Assembly (NCBI RefSeq): GCF_015840715.1
Contig: NZ_CP060397.1
Coordinates: forward strand, 2,376,686-2,440,685
From: Synechococcus sp. CBW1004
GTDB lineage: Bacteria > Cyanobacteriota > Cyanobacteriia > PCC-6307 > Cyanobiaceae
Direction of reading: 5' to 3'
DNA length: 64,000 nucleotides
Under the pieces are notes generated by a model, which saw only the letters and a program-made list of their open reading frames with translations, did no database searches and was not told the DNA's origin. Shown here piece by piece: positions 15,522-24,335 of this stretch (position 1 is the stretch's first letter; each line of letters opens with the position of its first letter). The translations under genes were made by a program, and so were the position numbers.

Positions 15522-15884
15522 TCAGCCCAGGGCGAACACCGCCAGGGCGGCCCAGAGCAGCTTGCAGAGAAGGTGCAGGCCCTGATCGACGGCCAGGTTG
15601 TAGCGGCGCCGGCATTTGCCCAGATCGATCAGGGCATGCAGCAGCCATTCACCCAGGCCCAGGAGCGGCAGCCCGGTGATCAGCACCACGAAGAAGGCAT
15701 GCACGCCGGCATGGGCGGTGAGCCACCAGCGCCAGTCGATCGTGCTGCTGCAGCCAGGACATTTCTCGCGTGCGATCCGGTCGGTCTGGAGCGGGTAATC
15801 CGCGACGCAGTGGCCCATCGCCAGGTAGGCGAAGAGGTTGCCGATCTGAATCCATGCCTCAGGTCCGTTCATCCACAGCGCCAT
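15522..15884 (-). CDS. DUF3307-like small membrane protein
   Basis: About 120 residues with two or three hydrophobic segments. NLFAYLAMGHCVADYPLQTD followed by RIAREK matches the DUF3307 opening (typically LLAHLLADFVLQTDWIA); the following WWLTAHAGVHAFFVVLITGL supplies a conserved His in a membrane helix. Function unknown. ATG 15884 is chosen; ATG 15872 is equally possible. Transcription is convergent with speA. Confidence 0.55.
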   Translation of the reverse strand: MALWMNGPEAWIQIGNLFAYLAMGHCVADYPLQTDRIAREKCPGCSSTIDWRWWLTAHAGVHAFFVVLITGLPLLGLGEWLLHALIDLGKCRRRYNLAVDQGLHLLCKLLWAALAVFALG

Positions 15885-15972
15885 CACTCGACCGTCATCC
15901 TGCATCTGCCGCCGCCGGCAGGCCAAAGGAATGCGACCGCTGCACCGGGAGACAGGGCGGCATGAAGCCAAG

Positions 15973-15998
15973 AAAAAAGCCCCGCCGAAGGCAGGGCT
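15973..15998 (-). terminator. Rho-independent terminator, minus strand
   Basis: Arms AGCCCCGCC and GGCAGGGCT (one mismatch) with a three-base loop; on the minus strand the hairpin is followed by six T. It would end transcripts coming from the DUF3747 gene, 325 bases upstream on that strand, or a small RNA encoded in between. Confidence 0.75.
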
Positions 15999-16322
15999 CT
16001 GGGCGATGGAAACAACGTTCGGGAGTCTGTCCTCGTTTCGACCCCGTCGGTTGCTTCCTCACTCCTCACACGACGGAACCTTAACGGGCACGATCCAGGT
16101 CCCGACAGGGGTCGCGGGACGGCATCCCAAGTGTCCCGCCTGCTCTGGCGCAGCGGGACGGAGGACATCGGTGGGACACCGCGGACCTGACGGGGCAGCG
16201 CAGGCCGTGCGCACGGCACGCAGAACGACAGGGGAGGGGGCCGCTTGCGAGCACGTGCACACCTCGATGATGCAGGCCGCCGATCGCGCCCGCCCGCCGA
16301 CCTTCCCTGACCTGGAGCGGAC
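15999..16322. other. Gene-free stretch, possible small RNA
   Basis: No protein gene. On the minus strand it leads into a clear terminator. Inverted repeat CCGTCG/CGACGG brackets 16044-16076. On the plus strand 16061-16071 reads ACTCCTCACAC, identical to the invariant core of the cyanobacterial small RNA Yfr1, but the terminator hairpin that should follow it is missing. Either strand could produce a small RNA; unproven. Confidence 0.35.
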
Positions 16323-17129
16323 TCAGTCCCGGAAGGGAATCACCTGCAGAGGCACCGGCCGGCCAGGGATAGCCACGGCGCCGCGATCAGCCACATCCCC
16401 GAACGAAGCACCACGAGCGTCGCGGTTGGCCCCGACGCTGCCGAGGCGGGACAGCAGCGTCGAACCGCGGCCGGCACCTGCCGTTGCGACGGGCTCGGGT
16501 GGCGGCTGCAGCCGGGCCAGCAGAGCAGGCAGGGTCTCACCGTTGGCGAAATAGACATGACTGAGGCTGCGGCCCTGATAGGTGCGCCGCTGCAGCGACC
16601 AGCCGGGTTCGAGGGTCAGCTGCACGAAGCCGTCGCGATCGCGCAGGGGGACCCGGCCCCGGCCCACCAGCAGATCGGTGGGATGGCTGACGCTGCTGGC
16701 CTGCAGGCGCAGCTCCTCACCCACCTGCACCAGCCGGAGGCGGTAACTGCTGGCCAGATCCTGTTCTCCGATCCGCAGCGAGTAGCCGTTGCTGTCGATG
16801 TAGCGGCTGCAGATCCCGGTGAAGTTGAAACGGTTGAGACTGGGGTCGACCAGTCCATCGGGGCGGGCGGTCCAGCAGCGGGGTGCGGCCGCCACCTGCT
16901 CGAGCACCAGCAGGCCCCAGTCCTCGCTGCCGATGGGGCGGCCCAGGACGGCGAAGCGGGTGTCCTCCAGGGGCTGGGCGGCGAACAGATCCTGCCCGCG
17001 CACGCCGCTCGCCGACAGCGCCGCCAGACCGGCGACGCCGGCCGCGGTCAGCAGCAGGGGCCGGAGTGGACGGATGAACGCGACGGGTCGTCGGGAAGCT
17101 GCCGGCGTCAGCGGGTAGTTTCGGGCCAT
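16323..17129 (-). CDS. DUF3747-domain exported protein
   Basis: Cyanobacteria-specific exported protein of unknown function. A signal peptide spans about residues 20-45 ([20 protein letters not shown]). The DUF3747 core follows: [34 protein letters not shown] (near-invariant in the family), [19 protein letters not shown]. The C-terminal ~60 residues are low-complexity. 268 residues. Divergent from rnhA with only 70 bases between starts. Confidence 0.82.
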   Translation of the reverse strand: MARNYPLTPAASRRPVAFIRPLRPLLLTAAGVAGLAALSASGVRGQDLFAAQPLEDTRFAVLGRPIGSEDWGLLVLEQVAAAPRCWTARPDGLVDPSLNRFNFTGICSRYIDSNGYSLRIGEQDLASSYRLRLVQVGEELRLQASSVSHPTDLLVGRGRVPLRDRDGFVQLTLEPGWSLQRRTYQGRSLSHVYFANGETLPALLARLQPPPEPVATAGAGRGSTLLSRLGSVGANRDARGASFGDVADRGAVAIPGRPVPLQVIPFRD

Positions 17130-17199
17130 GGTGCCGTCTCCGCGAGCCCGGCCTGGCCGGGTGGGGCGGCTTATTCAACCGGCTCCCAGAACAAAAGCA

Positions 17200-18051
17200 A
17201 TGCTTGACCAGCCCCGCCGGGTGATCGCCGCGGCCTGTGACGGTGCCTGCAGCGGCAACCCCGGCCCGGGTGGCTGGGGCGCCCTGCTGCGCTTCGAGGG
17301 TGGGGCCGTGCGGGAACTGGGGGGCAGCGATCCGGCCACCACCAACAACCGCATGGAGCTGACAGCGGCTCTGGCGCTGTACGAAGCCCTGCGGGAGCTG
17401 CCTCGCCATCCGGAGCTGGTGATCCGGACCGACAGCCGCTATCTGATCGATGGCCTGCAGAAATGGCTGCCGGGCTGGAAGCGCAAGGGCTGGCGCACCG
17501 CCTCCGGCGGCCAGGTGCTCAACCGCGATCTGTGGGAAGGGCTGGAGCGGGCCCGACTGGCGGATGTGCGCCTGGTGCATGTGCGCGGCCACAGCGGCGA
17601 TGCCGACAACGACCGCTGTGACGCCATCGCCGTGGCCTTCGCCCGCGGCCAGCGGCCCCAGCTGGCCAGCGAGACCGCCGCCGACTCGCCCCGGACAGTT
17701 GGCCGCCCGGCGGCACGGGCCGGCGGCGCCCCGGGGAGCGCAACAGGGCCTGGGCCGCAGGCGACCCCAGGGACGGGCACGGCGGAGGCAGGGGCCGGCG
17801 ACGATGCCCCCCACGACCTGGCCCCGGCCCCGCTGCAGGCCCTGCTCACCCGCCTGGAGGCGGCGGAGCGCCTGGCCCGGGGCGGCTACTCCCTGACGCT
17901 GCTGGAACTGGCCCAGCTGGTGGAGATGCCGCTGCGAACGCTGGAGACCCGCAGCGAGGCCTGGACCTGGCGCGACTGGCGGGTGCAACCCGCCGGCGAG
18001 GGGCGCTGGCGCCTGGAACGCGACGCGGGAGGATTGGAGGCCCGCGAGTGA
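17200..18051 (+). CDS. rnhA: Ribonuclease HI with C-terminal extension
   Basis: Cleaves RNA in RNA-DNA hybrids. Residues 1-150 are a type 1 RNase H with the four carboxylates: [34 protein letters not shown] and [12 protein letters not shown]. After a Pro/Ala/Gly-rich linker (about 160-205) comes a second module, [20 protein letters not shown] to [10 protein letters not shown], absent from E. coli RNase HI but, as I recall, common in cyanobacterial versions. 283 residues in total, nearly twice the usual length. The stop overlaps pyrD (GTGA). Confidence 0.92.
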   Translation: MLDQPRRVIAAACDGACSGNPGPGGWGALLRFEGGAVRELGGSDPATTNNRMELTAALALYEALRELPRHPELVIRTDSRYLIDGLQKWLPGWKRKGWRTASGGQVLNRDLWEGLERARLADVRLVHVRGHSGDADNDRCDAIAVAFARGQRPQLASETAADSPRTVGRPAARAGGAPGSATGPGPQATPGTGTAEAGAGDDAPHDLAPAPLQALLTRLEAAERLARGGYSLTLLELAQLVEMPLRTLETRSEAWTWRDWRVQPAGEGRWRLERDAGGLEARE

Positions 18052-19277
18052 GGCGGCCGGTGATGGAGCAGGACGATCCCGGCGGCGACGCCACGAGATC
18101 CCCCGAAGGCCCGGCGGCGCCCAGCGGCGTCACGACGTCCTTCTATCGACGCTTCGTCGGGCCGCTGCTGCTGCAGGACGAAGGCGCGGATGCCGAGCGG
18201 CTCAGCCAGCTGACCCTGGCGACCCTGGCGCAGGTGAGCCTCAGGCGCGACTGGCCGCTGGTGCGCGACACCCTGCAGGGCCTGGCGGCTGAGCTGCAGG
18301 TCCGTGACGCCCGCCTGGAGCAGACCCTGTTCGGCTGCCGCTTCAGCAACCCGCTGGGACTGGCCGCCGGCTTCGACAAGAACGGTGTGGCGGCCGGCGT
18401 GTGGGACCGCTTCGGGTTCGGGTTCGCCGAGCTGGGCACGGTGACCTGGCAGGCCCAGGCGGGCAATCCCAGGCCGCGCCTGTTCCGGCTGGCGGCGGAG
18501 CGGGCGGCGCTGAACCGGATGGGCTTCAACAACGATGGCGCCCAGGCGGTGCGACGCACCCTGGAGCGGCAGGCATTGCCACCACCGGGCCGGCGGCCGG
18601 CCGTGCTGGGCCTCAACATCGGCAAGTCGCGCAGCGCCTCCCTCGAGCTGGCCCCGGACGATTACGCCTCCTCGCTGGCCCTGCTGGCGCCGCTGGCGGA
18701 CTACGCGGTGATCAATGTCAGCTCACCCAACACCCCCGGCCTGCGCGATCTGCAGGAGGAGAGCCAGCTGCGCCGGTTGGTGGAGCGCCTGCGGCGGCTG
18801 CCCGCCTGCCCGCCACTGCTGGTGAAGATCGCCCCGGACCTGGAGGACGATGCCATCGACGCGATCGCCCGCCTCGCCTATGAGGAGGGACTGGCCGGTG
18901 TGATCGCCGTCAACACCAGCCAGCATCGGCTCGGGCTGGAAGAGCGCCGCCTGGCCGGCAGCGGCCTGACCCTGGCCGAGGAGGCCGGCGGCCTGAGCGG
19001 GCGCCCGCTGCGGCCTCGGGCACTGGAGGTGCTCAGGCGCCTGCGGGCCACGGCCGGGCCGGCTCTGCCGCTGATCGGTGTGGGCGGCATCGACTCGGCC
19101 GAGGCGGCCTGGGAGCGGATCGCCGCAGGTGCCTCACTGGTGCAGGTTTATACCGGCTGGATCTACGAAGGGCCTGCCCTGGTGCCACAGATCCTCCAAG
19201 GACTTTTACGCCAGCTGGATCATCACGGACTGCGCACGATCGGCGAGGCGGTTGGCTGCGGTCAGCCCTGGGCGTGA
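18048..19277 (+). CDS. pyrD: Dihydroorotate dehydrogenase, class 2 (quinone)
   Basis: Oxidises dihydroorotate to orotate, passing electrons to quinones; membrane-associated step of pyrimidine synthesis. FMN and substrate motifs are complete: [24 protein letters not shown], the class 2 catalytic serine in [23 protein letters not shown], and [16 protein letters not shown] with ASLVQVYTG. The N-terminal helices for membrane docking are present. The GTG at 18048 overlaps the rnhA stop; ATG 18063 is an alternative. 409 residues. Confidence 0.95.
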   Translation: MRRPVMEQDDPGGDATRSPEGPAAPSGVTTSFYRRFVGPLLLQDEGADAERLSQLTLATLAQVSLRRDWPLVRDTLQGLAAELQVRDARLEQTLFGCRFSNPLGLAAGFDKNGVAAGVWDRFGFGFAELGTVTWQAQAGNPRPRLFRLAAERAALNRMGFNNDGAQAVRRTLERQALPPPGRRPAVLGLNIGKSRSASLELAPDDYASSLALLAPLADYAVINVSSPNTPGLRDLQEESQLRRLVERLRRLPACPPLLVKIAPDLEDDAIDAIARLAYEEGLAGVIAVNTSQHRLGLEERRLAGSGLTLAEEAGGLSGRPLRPRALEVLRRLRATAGPALPLIGVGGIDSAEAAWERIAAGASLVQVYTGWIYEGPALVPQILQGLLRQLDHHGLRTIGEAVGCGQPWA

Positions 19278-19312
19278 ATTGCCTGTAAGTTTTCCGGGCA
19301 TGGTCCGAAGGG

Positions 19313-20209
19313 TTGGCATTCGAAGGGGTACTTGAAGATCTGCAGGAGCGGCTGAGGCCATTGACGGCCCAGCTGTTTCCTCGACTCGTTCTGCTGGAAA
19401 TCCGTGACAGCGGTCTGCGCGGGCAGGTGCTGCACGATGACGACCAGCCCGGTCCGCTCGGCCTGCAGGCCCCCCTGCCCGCCCTCACCTGCCGGGACGG
19501 ACTGCCACTGGAGAAAGACTCCCTGGCTGATCTGGTCGGCGACCTGCTGCTGAGTGAGAGGCAGCTCGATGCGTACGTGCTGGCCGTTCTGCCGTTCGAG
19601 GCCTGCCACTGGCGTGTGCTGGTGCGTCCCTTCCCCGAACCCCCTGAGGACCCGATCGAGGCGCTGCGCCTGCTCGATCCCCCCCTGAACCTGCCGTTCA
19701 GCCTGGCCGAAGCTGTCCTCGATCTGCACCCCCTGCCCGGCCAGCCCGATGAGATGCTCCTGGTGGCCTCACCCCGGCGGCTGGTGGATGGCTGGATCGA
19801 TGTATTCCGTCTGGCTGGGGTCAAGCTGGAGCGCCTCGCACCGGCCCAGGGCTGCCTGCTGGCGGCCCTCGAGGAGCCGCTGCGCAGCTGTGAGGAGACG
19901 GATCTGATGGCGGTGCTGGTCCCCTACGAGAACGACTGCCTGCTGTGGCTGTTCCACCGCGGCATTCCGGTGTTCGAGCGCGCACTGCCCCTCGGAGGTA
20001 TCGAGCTGATCGAGGAGCTGCAGCGCTGCCTGGCCTTCTACCACCGCCAGGAGCCCGGCCTGCGTCACCTGCGGCTGCTGCTCACGGGACCCCTGAACGA
20101 CCGTGCTGAGCTGGAGGCCGCCCTGGAGGTGGAGGCCGAGGAGCTGGAGATCGCCCCGTTCGGCTCGCTGCTGCTCAAGGGCCTGGCGATCCGGGAGGGA
20201 AGGCGATGA
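19313..20209 (+). CDS. pilM: PilM-like type IV pilus assembly protein
   Basis: First gene of a four-gene pilus operon. The 298-residue protein is divergent and identified mainly by position; LDAYVLAVLPFEACHWRVL, LNLPFSLAEAVLDL, LLVASPRRLVDGWIDVFRLA and GLRHLRLLLTGPLNDRAELE fit the PilM actin-like fold (the VDSWLEAFELAGL-type stretch). PilM sits on the inner face of the membrane and recruits PilN. TTG 19313 is the only plausible start after an in-frame stop at 19286. The TGA overlaps the next ATG. Confidence 0.7.
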   Translation: MAFEGVLEDLQERLRPLTAQLFPRLVLLEIRDSGLRGQVLHDDDQPGPLGLQAPLPALTCRDGLPLEKDSLADLVGDLLLSERQLDAYVLAVLPFEACHWRVLVRPFPEPPEDPIEALRLLDPPLNLPFSLAEAVLDLHPLPGQPDEMLLVASPRRLVDGWIDVFRLAGVKLERLAPAQGCLLAALEEPLRSCEETDLMAVLVPYENDCLLWLFHRGIPVFERALPLGGIELIEELQRCLAFYHRQEPGLRHLRLLLTGPLNDRAELEAALEVEAEELEIAPFGSLLLKGLAIREGRR

Positions 20210-20994
20210 GCCCCCTGAGCCTGGAGAAACTGTCCGGTCTTGACCCGAGGAAGCGGAGCGGAACGGCCCCGGGCACGCGTGCCAACGGCGGCCCGGAGGA
20301 CTGGCCCGTGCTGGATCTGCTGCGCGAAACACGCCAGAAGATCGGCCAGCAGACGATCGCCGCGGTGCTGGCTGAACGTCGCCGCCTGCTGCTGCAGGGC
20401 ACCAGTGCCGGGGCGGTGCTGCTGGGAGTGGTGATGGGGATCTCGGCGCTGGTGTGGCTGCGCCATCAGCTGATCAAGGCGGAGATGGGCCAGCTCGATC
20501 AGGTGGAAGAGGAGGCGGCGGCGCTGCAGCAGCAGCTGACCAGCCGCAACAAGCAGCTGGCGGCGGTCACCGAAGTGAATCAGCAGCTCTCCGGGGCCTT
20601 GAGCAATGTGCGGCCCACCTCGGCGCTGATGGCGGATCTGCAGCTGCGCACGCCGGAGGGGGTGCAGCTGCTCAGCGCCGAGGCCGGCAGCGCCAACCTC
20701 AGCCTCAAGGGCCTCGCCAGCGACCCGAAGGCCTTCGAGCGCATCAACGCCCTCGAGCTGGAGCTGGGCCGTTCGCCGCTGCTGGATCCGCAGGGCATCA
20801 CTCTCAGCCGGCTGGAACGCAAACCCGAAACGGGTGACAAACCGACCGGCGGCCCCACCCCCGTGCAGTTCGAGGTGACGGCGAGATTCGCACCGCTGGA
20901 GAGCGGCCGGCTGCTGCAGGTGCTGCGCGAACTGGGCTCGGCGGGCATGGCCCGCCGTCTGGAGCTGATGCAGAAGGAGGGACTCCTGCCATGA
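20206..20994 (+). CDS. pilN: PilN-like type IV pilus assembly protein
   Basis: 262-residue bitopic protein: a cytoplasmic N-terminus of about 65 residues, one membrane helix (GAVLLGVVMGISALVWL), a coiled coil (EMGQLDQVEEEAAALQQQLT onward) and a periplasmic alpha-beta domain (PTSALMADLQLRTPEGVQLL). This is the PilN layout; it should dimerise with PilO in the alignment subcomplex. The unusually long cytoplasmic N-terminus is where PilM would bind. ATGA overlaps at both ends mark strict translational coupling. Confidence 0.78.
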   Translation: MSPLSLEKLSGLDPRKRSGTAPGTRANGGPEDWPVLDLLRETRQKIGQQTIAAVLAERRRLLLQGTSAGAVLLGVVMGISALVWLRHQLIKAEMGQLDQVEEEAAALQQQLTSRNKQLAAVTEVNQQLSGALSNVRPTSALMADLQLRTPEGVQLLSAEAGSANLSLKGLASDPKAFERINALELELGRSPLLDPQGITLSRLERKPETGDKPTGGPTPVQFEVTARFAPLESGRLLQVLRELGSAGMARRLELMQKEGLLP

Positions 20995-21950
20995 CCAATC
21001 TTCAGCAGGGTGCCTCGATCCTTTCGCCGCAGGGTCTGCGACGCCTCTGGTTCGGTGCCCCGGCCGCGGCCCTGGGGGTGTTGTCGCTGGTGTTGGCGGC
21101 CGCCGTGCTGCTGCCGCTGTGGCAGACGCTGCAGCGGGACACCCGTCGCGTGCGGGAACTGGAGGATCTGCAGGTGCAGGTGTCGCTGGTCCGCCAGCAG
21201 CTGCGCGCCCAGGACCTGCAGCAGGAGAAGGCGCTGCAGCAGCGCGACAAGCTGCTGCGGATGATCGCCGGCAGCGGTGATGTCTCGACGCTGCTGGCGG
21301 TGCTGGACCGCGAGGCGAAGGAGGCCGACGTGCGGCTGGATCTGTATGAACCTCAGACGGGCGGACCGCCTCCGCCGGCGCAGGCCGCGCCCACGCCATC
21401 GGGCGGAGGCAATCCCAATCAGCAACCCCCTCCGAACCCGCTGGAGACGGCGGGCCTGCAGCCCCAGGGGATGCTGATCTCGCTACGAGGCCGCTACCCG
21501 AACCTGCTGAACTTTCTGCGGCGGCTGGAATCGCTCAGCCTGCTGGTGATCCAGAGCGATCTGAAGCTGGAGGCCCCGCCCGCCAGCACCGACCCGAAGA
21601 GACCGGCGGCGCAGGAGGTGTCGATGAAGCTGAGCCTGCGGGTGTACGGCAAACCCGGCGGCGGCGAGGCTCAGGCCAGCCCGGCGGCAGCTGGCACCAC
21701 GCCGCCGACGGCACCTCCCGCCGCACCGGGGGCACCCGCCTCACCAGCCGGCACCACGGCCCCCGGGGCGCCGCCCCCCACCGATCCAGCCAACCCGCCC
21801 CCGCCTGCCCCAGCGGCGCAACCGGGGAGCCCCCCGGCCACACCCCCGGCCCAACCGGCCCAGGGAGGGGCGCCCCCCGCCACACCTCAGGGCTCCACGG
21901 CACCTCCAGCGGCAAACCCGCCGGCAGCACCCCGGCCAGCCGGCCGCTGA
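20991..21950 (+). CDS. pilO: PilO-like type IV pilus assembly protein with Pro-rich tail
   Basis: One membrane helix (LGVLSLVLAAAVLLPLW), then a coiled coil (RELEDLQVQVSLVRQQLRAQ), and a periplasmic PilO domain with GDVSTLLAVLDREAKEADVR and MLISLRGRYPNLLNFLRRLE. The last ~100 residues (from about 21660) are almost purely Pro/Ala/Gly/Thr, an extension that looks like a cell-wall-spanning or disordered linker and is not part of classic PilO. In other organisms PilP links PilO to the secretin; no pilP gene is present, and this tail could substitute. Confidence 0.78.
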   Translation: MTNLQQGASILSPQGLRRLWFGAPAAALGVLSLVLAAAVLLPLWQTLQRDTRRVRELEDLQVQVSLVRQQLRAQDLQQEKALQQRDKLLRMIAGSGDVSTLLAVLDREAKEADVRLDLYEPQTGGPPPPAQAAPTPSGGGNPNQQPPPNPLETAGLQPQGMLISLRGRYPNLLNFLRRLESLSLLVIQSDLKLEAPPASTDPKRPAAQEVSMKLSLRVYGKPGGGEAQASPAAAGTTPPTAPPAAPGAPASPAGTTAPGAPPPTDPANPPPPAPAAQPGSPPATPPAQPAQGGAPPATPQGSTAPPAANPPAAPRPAGR

Positions 21951-21975
21951 ACCGTGCAACCAAACAGATGCAACG

Positions 21976-24267
21976 ATGAAGACCTCCATAAACTGCGCTG
22001 AATTATTCCAAGCACGCGTGGGTAGCAGGGTTCGGCAACAGCGCAGGCGTCAGTTCCTGGCCCTGGCGGCTGCGGCGGTGCCCAGCCTGCCGCTGGGGGC
22101 CCTGCCCCAGGCCGCGGAGGCCCAGACGGTGCGTCCCTACAGCACTCCGGGCAGCGGCGGCAGCACCACGGTGGTGCCGGTGGGGGGACCGCTGCAGCTG
22201 AAGGTGCGGCGCCTGCCCGATGCGGTGGAAGTGGTGGTCGAGGGGGTGGGCGAAACACCCCAGCTGCAGCAGAGCACCCGCGGCCCGGCCTGGGAGGGCC
22301 TGCTGTTCACCGCCAGGCCCACCAGCCTGAGGTCGGGGCCGCAGCGCATCGGCCTGCCGGAGGCGGGCTTCGCCAGCATCAGCCTCGATGGCGCCGGCAG
22401 TGGCTACCGCATCCAGGTGACCCCCCTGCAGGGAGCGGCGGTGCCGCGGCCGGTGGTGAGCGCCGATGGGCGCGACCTGATTCTCAGCTTTGCGGTACCC
22501 ACCAACCCGCAGCTGCAGACCATGACCCCCAGCGTCACGACGCCGGGGCGGGTGAGCGACCCCTCCTTCGTGCCGCCGCTGCAGCCCCGGGCCGTGGCGC
22601 CGCCGGTGGGCGATATCGCCGTGGGCACGATGATGCTGGCGAATCCCAGCTATCTCAACATCAGCGGGCCTCCGGTGACGATGACCCTGCGCAATGCGCC
22701 CGCCAAGGATGCCCTGATGGCTCTGAGCCAGATGGGGGGGTATGGATTCGTCTACGTCGATGAACCGGGCAACAGTGGATCAGCATCCGCCGCCAACGCC
22801 GCGGCAGCCGTGTCCCGCCCCCTGTCGATCGCGTTCCGCAATGAGAACTACGCCCGCGCTCTGAACTCCGCCCTGCTCGCCGCCGGCCTGCAGGGCAAAC
22901 GCGAGGGCAACATGATTCTGGCGGGGCCGAATGTGCTGAGCAAGACCTTCGGCTCGACGATGTCGAAGGTGTTCCGGCTCAATCAGGTCTCGGCCGGCTC
23001 CGCCGCCGACTACCTCGCCAACCTCGGCGCCACGGTCACCAAGGTGAACACGATCACCACCGCGGTCACCGAAGGGGCCAACCAGAACAACGCCATCGCC
23101 GGCGCGCCGAATGCCGCCACCACCCAGTCGACCACCACGACGAACGTAGAGACTTACGGCGCCTCCCAGGGACCACTGCGCGGCCTGCTGGGGACCACCG
23201 ATTCCCGCCTGGAAACCATCACGCTGGTCGGCGACCCCAAAGTGGTGGCGATCGCCGAAAACTACCTGCGACAGCTTGACCTGAGGCAGCGTCAGGTGGC
23301 CCTGTCCGTGAGGATCCTGGATGTCACCCTTGATAACGACACCTCGATCGAAAACAGTTTCGCCTTCCGCTACGGCAACAACTTCATTGTCAATGATCGT
23401 GGTGAATTGCAGGGAGCCTTCGGGTCGTTGCTACCGCCGCAACCAGATGGCTCTATTTTTGATTTCAATGGCATTGCTGCCGGCCTTCCACCACTCAGAA
23501 ACCCCGGACAGGCCTATACCCGCAACAACTTCTACGACCTGATCCGCGCCTCGATTGAATCACGCAGCACCAAAGTGCTGGCCAGTCCCACTCTGATCCT
23601 CAGCGACAATCCAGCCATCCTGCGCAGTGGCAATGACCAAGGAATCATCACCCAAGGCCTCAGCAGCGGCGGATCGGACTCTTCATCCAGCAGCAGCTCT
23701 GCAGGCAGCAGTGATGCCCGCATCGGTCGCACCCGTGCCAACGAGGCCTATGTCACTGTCGGCGAACAGGTGATCACCGCCTACGAAGCCACAGCCGGGC
23801 AGAATGGCGCCCCCACCACCTGCACCCCCGAATTCAGTGTTTCCGGCCTCACCTTCGGCGCCAGGGTGAACAAGATTGACGACAATGGGTTTGTCACCTT
23901 CTCGATCTCACCCACGATTTCGGCCACCACACGCACGCAGGAGGTACCGCAGTGCGGCCCCATCGACATTCTGTCGATCCGCAGTCTTGATTCCGGCAGT
24001 GCGCGCGTGCGCGACGGTCAGACGCTGATCATGACCGGCGTGATCTCCGATCTCGACAGCCAGCTGGTCAAGAAGTGGCCGATCCTGGGCGATCTGCCGT
24101 TGGTGGGTCAGTTCTTCCGCGACACCCAGGGCCAACGCCGCAAGCGCGAGCTGGTGATTCTGGTCACCCCCCGCATCCTGCGCGACGACCAGGGCGGCGC
24201 CTTCGGCTATGGCTACCAGCCCTCCACACCGCAGACCCGCGATTTCCTGCGGCAGGCGGGAAGCTGA
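21976..24267 (+). CDS. pilQ: Type IV pilus secretin
   Basis: Outer-membrane secretin through which pili extrude; also needed for DNA uptake in competent cyanobacteria. 763 residues: signal peptide to about residue 48 (FLALAAAAVPSLPLGALPQA), an AMIN-like domain about 65-180, N-domains with LRNAPAKDALMALSQMGGYG, and the secretin ring (STKVLASPTLILSDNPAILR, VNKIDDNGFVTFSISPTISA, GQTLIMTGVISD, WPILGDLPLVGQFF, RRKRELVILVTPRIL). A Ser-rich loop at about 23670-23720 interrupts the ring domain. Fourth gene of the pil operon, 25 bases after pilO. Confidence 0.92.
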   Translation: MKTSINCAELFQARVGSRVRQQRRRQFLALAAAAVPSLPLGALPQAAEAQTVRPYSTPGSGGSTTVVPVGGPLQLKVRRLPDAVEVVVEGVGETPQLQQSTRGPAWEGLLFTARPTSLRSGPQRIGLPEAGFASISLDGAGSGYRIQVTPLQGAAVPRPVVSADGRDLILSFAVPTNPQLQTMTPSVTTPGRVSDPSFVPPLQPRAVAPPVGDIAVGTMMLANPSYLNISGPPVTMTLRNAPAKDALMALSQMGGYGFVYVDEPGNSGSASAANAAAAVSRPLSIAFRNENYARALNSALLAAGLQGKREGNMILAGPNVLSKTFGSTMSKVFRLNQVSAGSAADYLANLGATVTKVNTITTAVTEGANQNNAIAGAPNAATTQSTTTTNVETYGASQGPLRGLLGTTDSRLETITLVGDPKVVAIAENYLRQLDLRQRQVALSVRILDVTLDNDTSIENSFAFRYGNNFIVNDRGELQGAFGSLLPPQPDGSIFDFNGIAAGLPPLRNPGQAYTRNNFYDLIRASIESRSTKVLASPTLILSDNPAILRSGNDQGIITQGLSSGGSDSSSSSSSAGSSDARIGRTRANEAYVTVGEQVITAYEATAGQNGAPTTCTPEFSVSGLTFGARVNKIDDNGFVTFSISPTISATTRTQEVPQCGPIDILSIRSLDSGSARVRDGQTLIMTGVISDLDSQLVKKWPILGDLPLVGQFFRDTQGQRRKRELVILVTPRILRDDQGGAFGYGYQPSTPQTRDFLRQAGS

Positions 24268-24335
24268 AGACCCTTCACCGTGGCGGCCCTCTCGCTGCCG
24301 CCGCGAGCGGTATGCACAGGCTGCGCGATCCCAGT

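Noticed and set aside
16099-16121. Hairpin GTCCCG...CGGGAC downstream of the Yfr1-like motif
   Set aside because: No T tract follows, so I do not call it a terminator or use it to complete a Yfr1 gene.
24278-24300. GGCGGC/GCCGCC inverted repeat between convergent pilQ and the symporter gene
   Set aside because: Short arms, no T tract; likely a by-product of GC richness.
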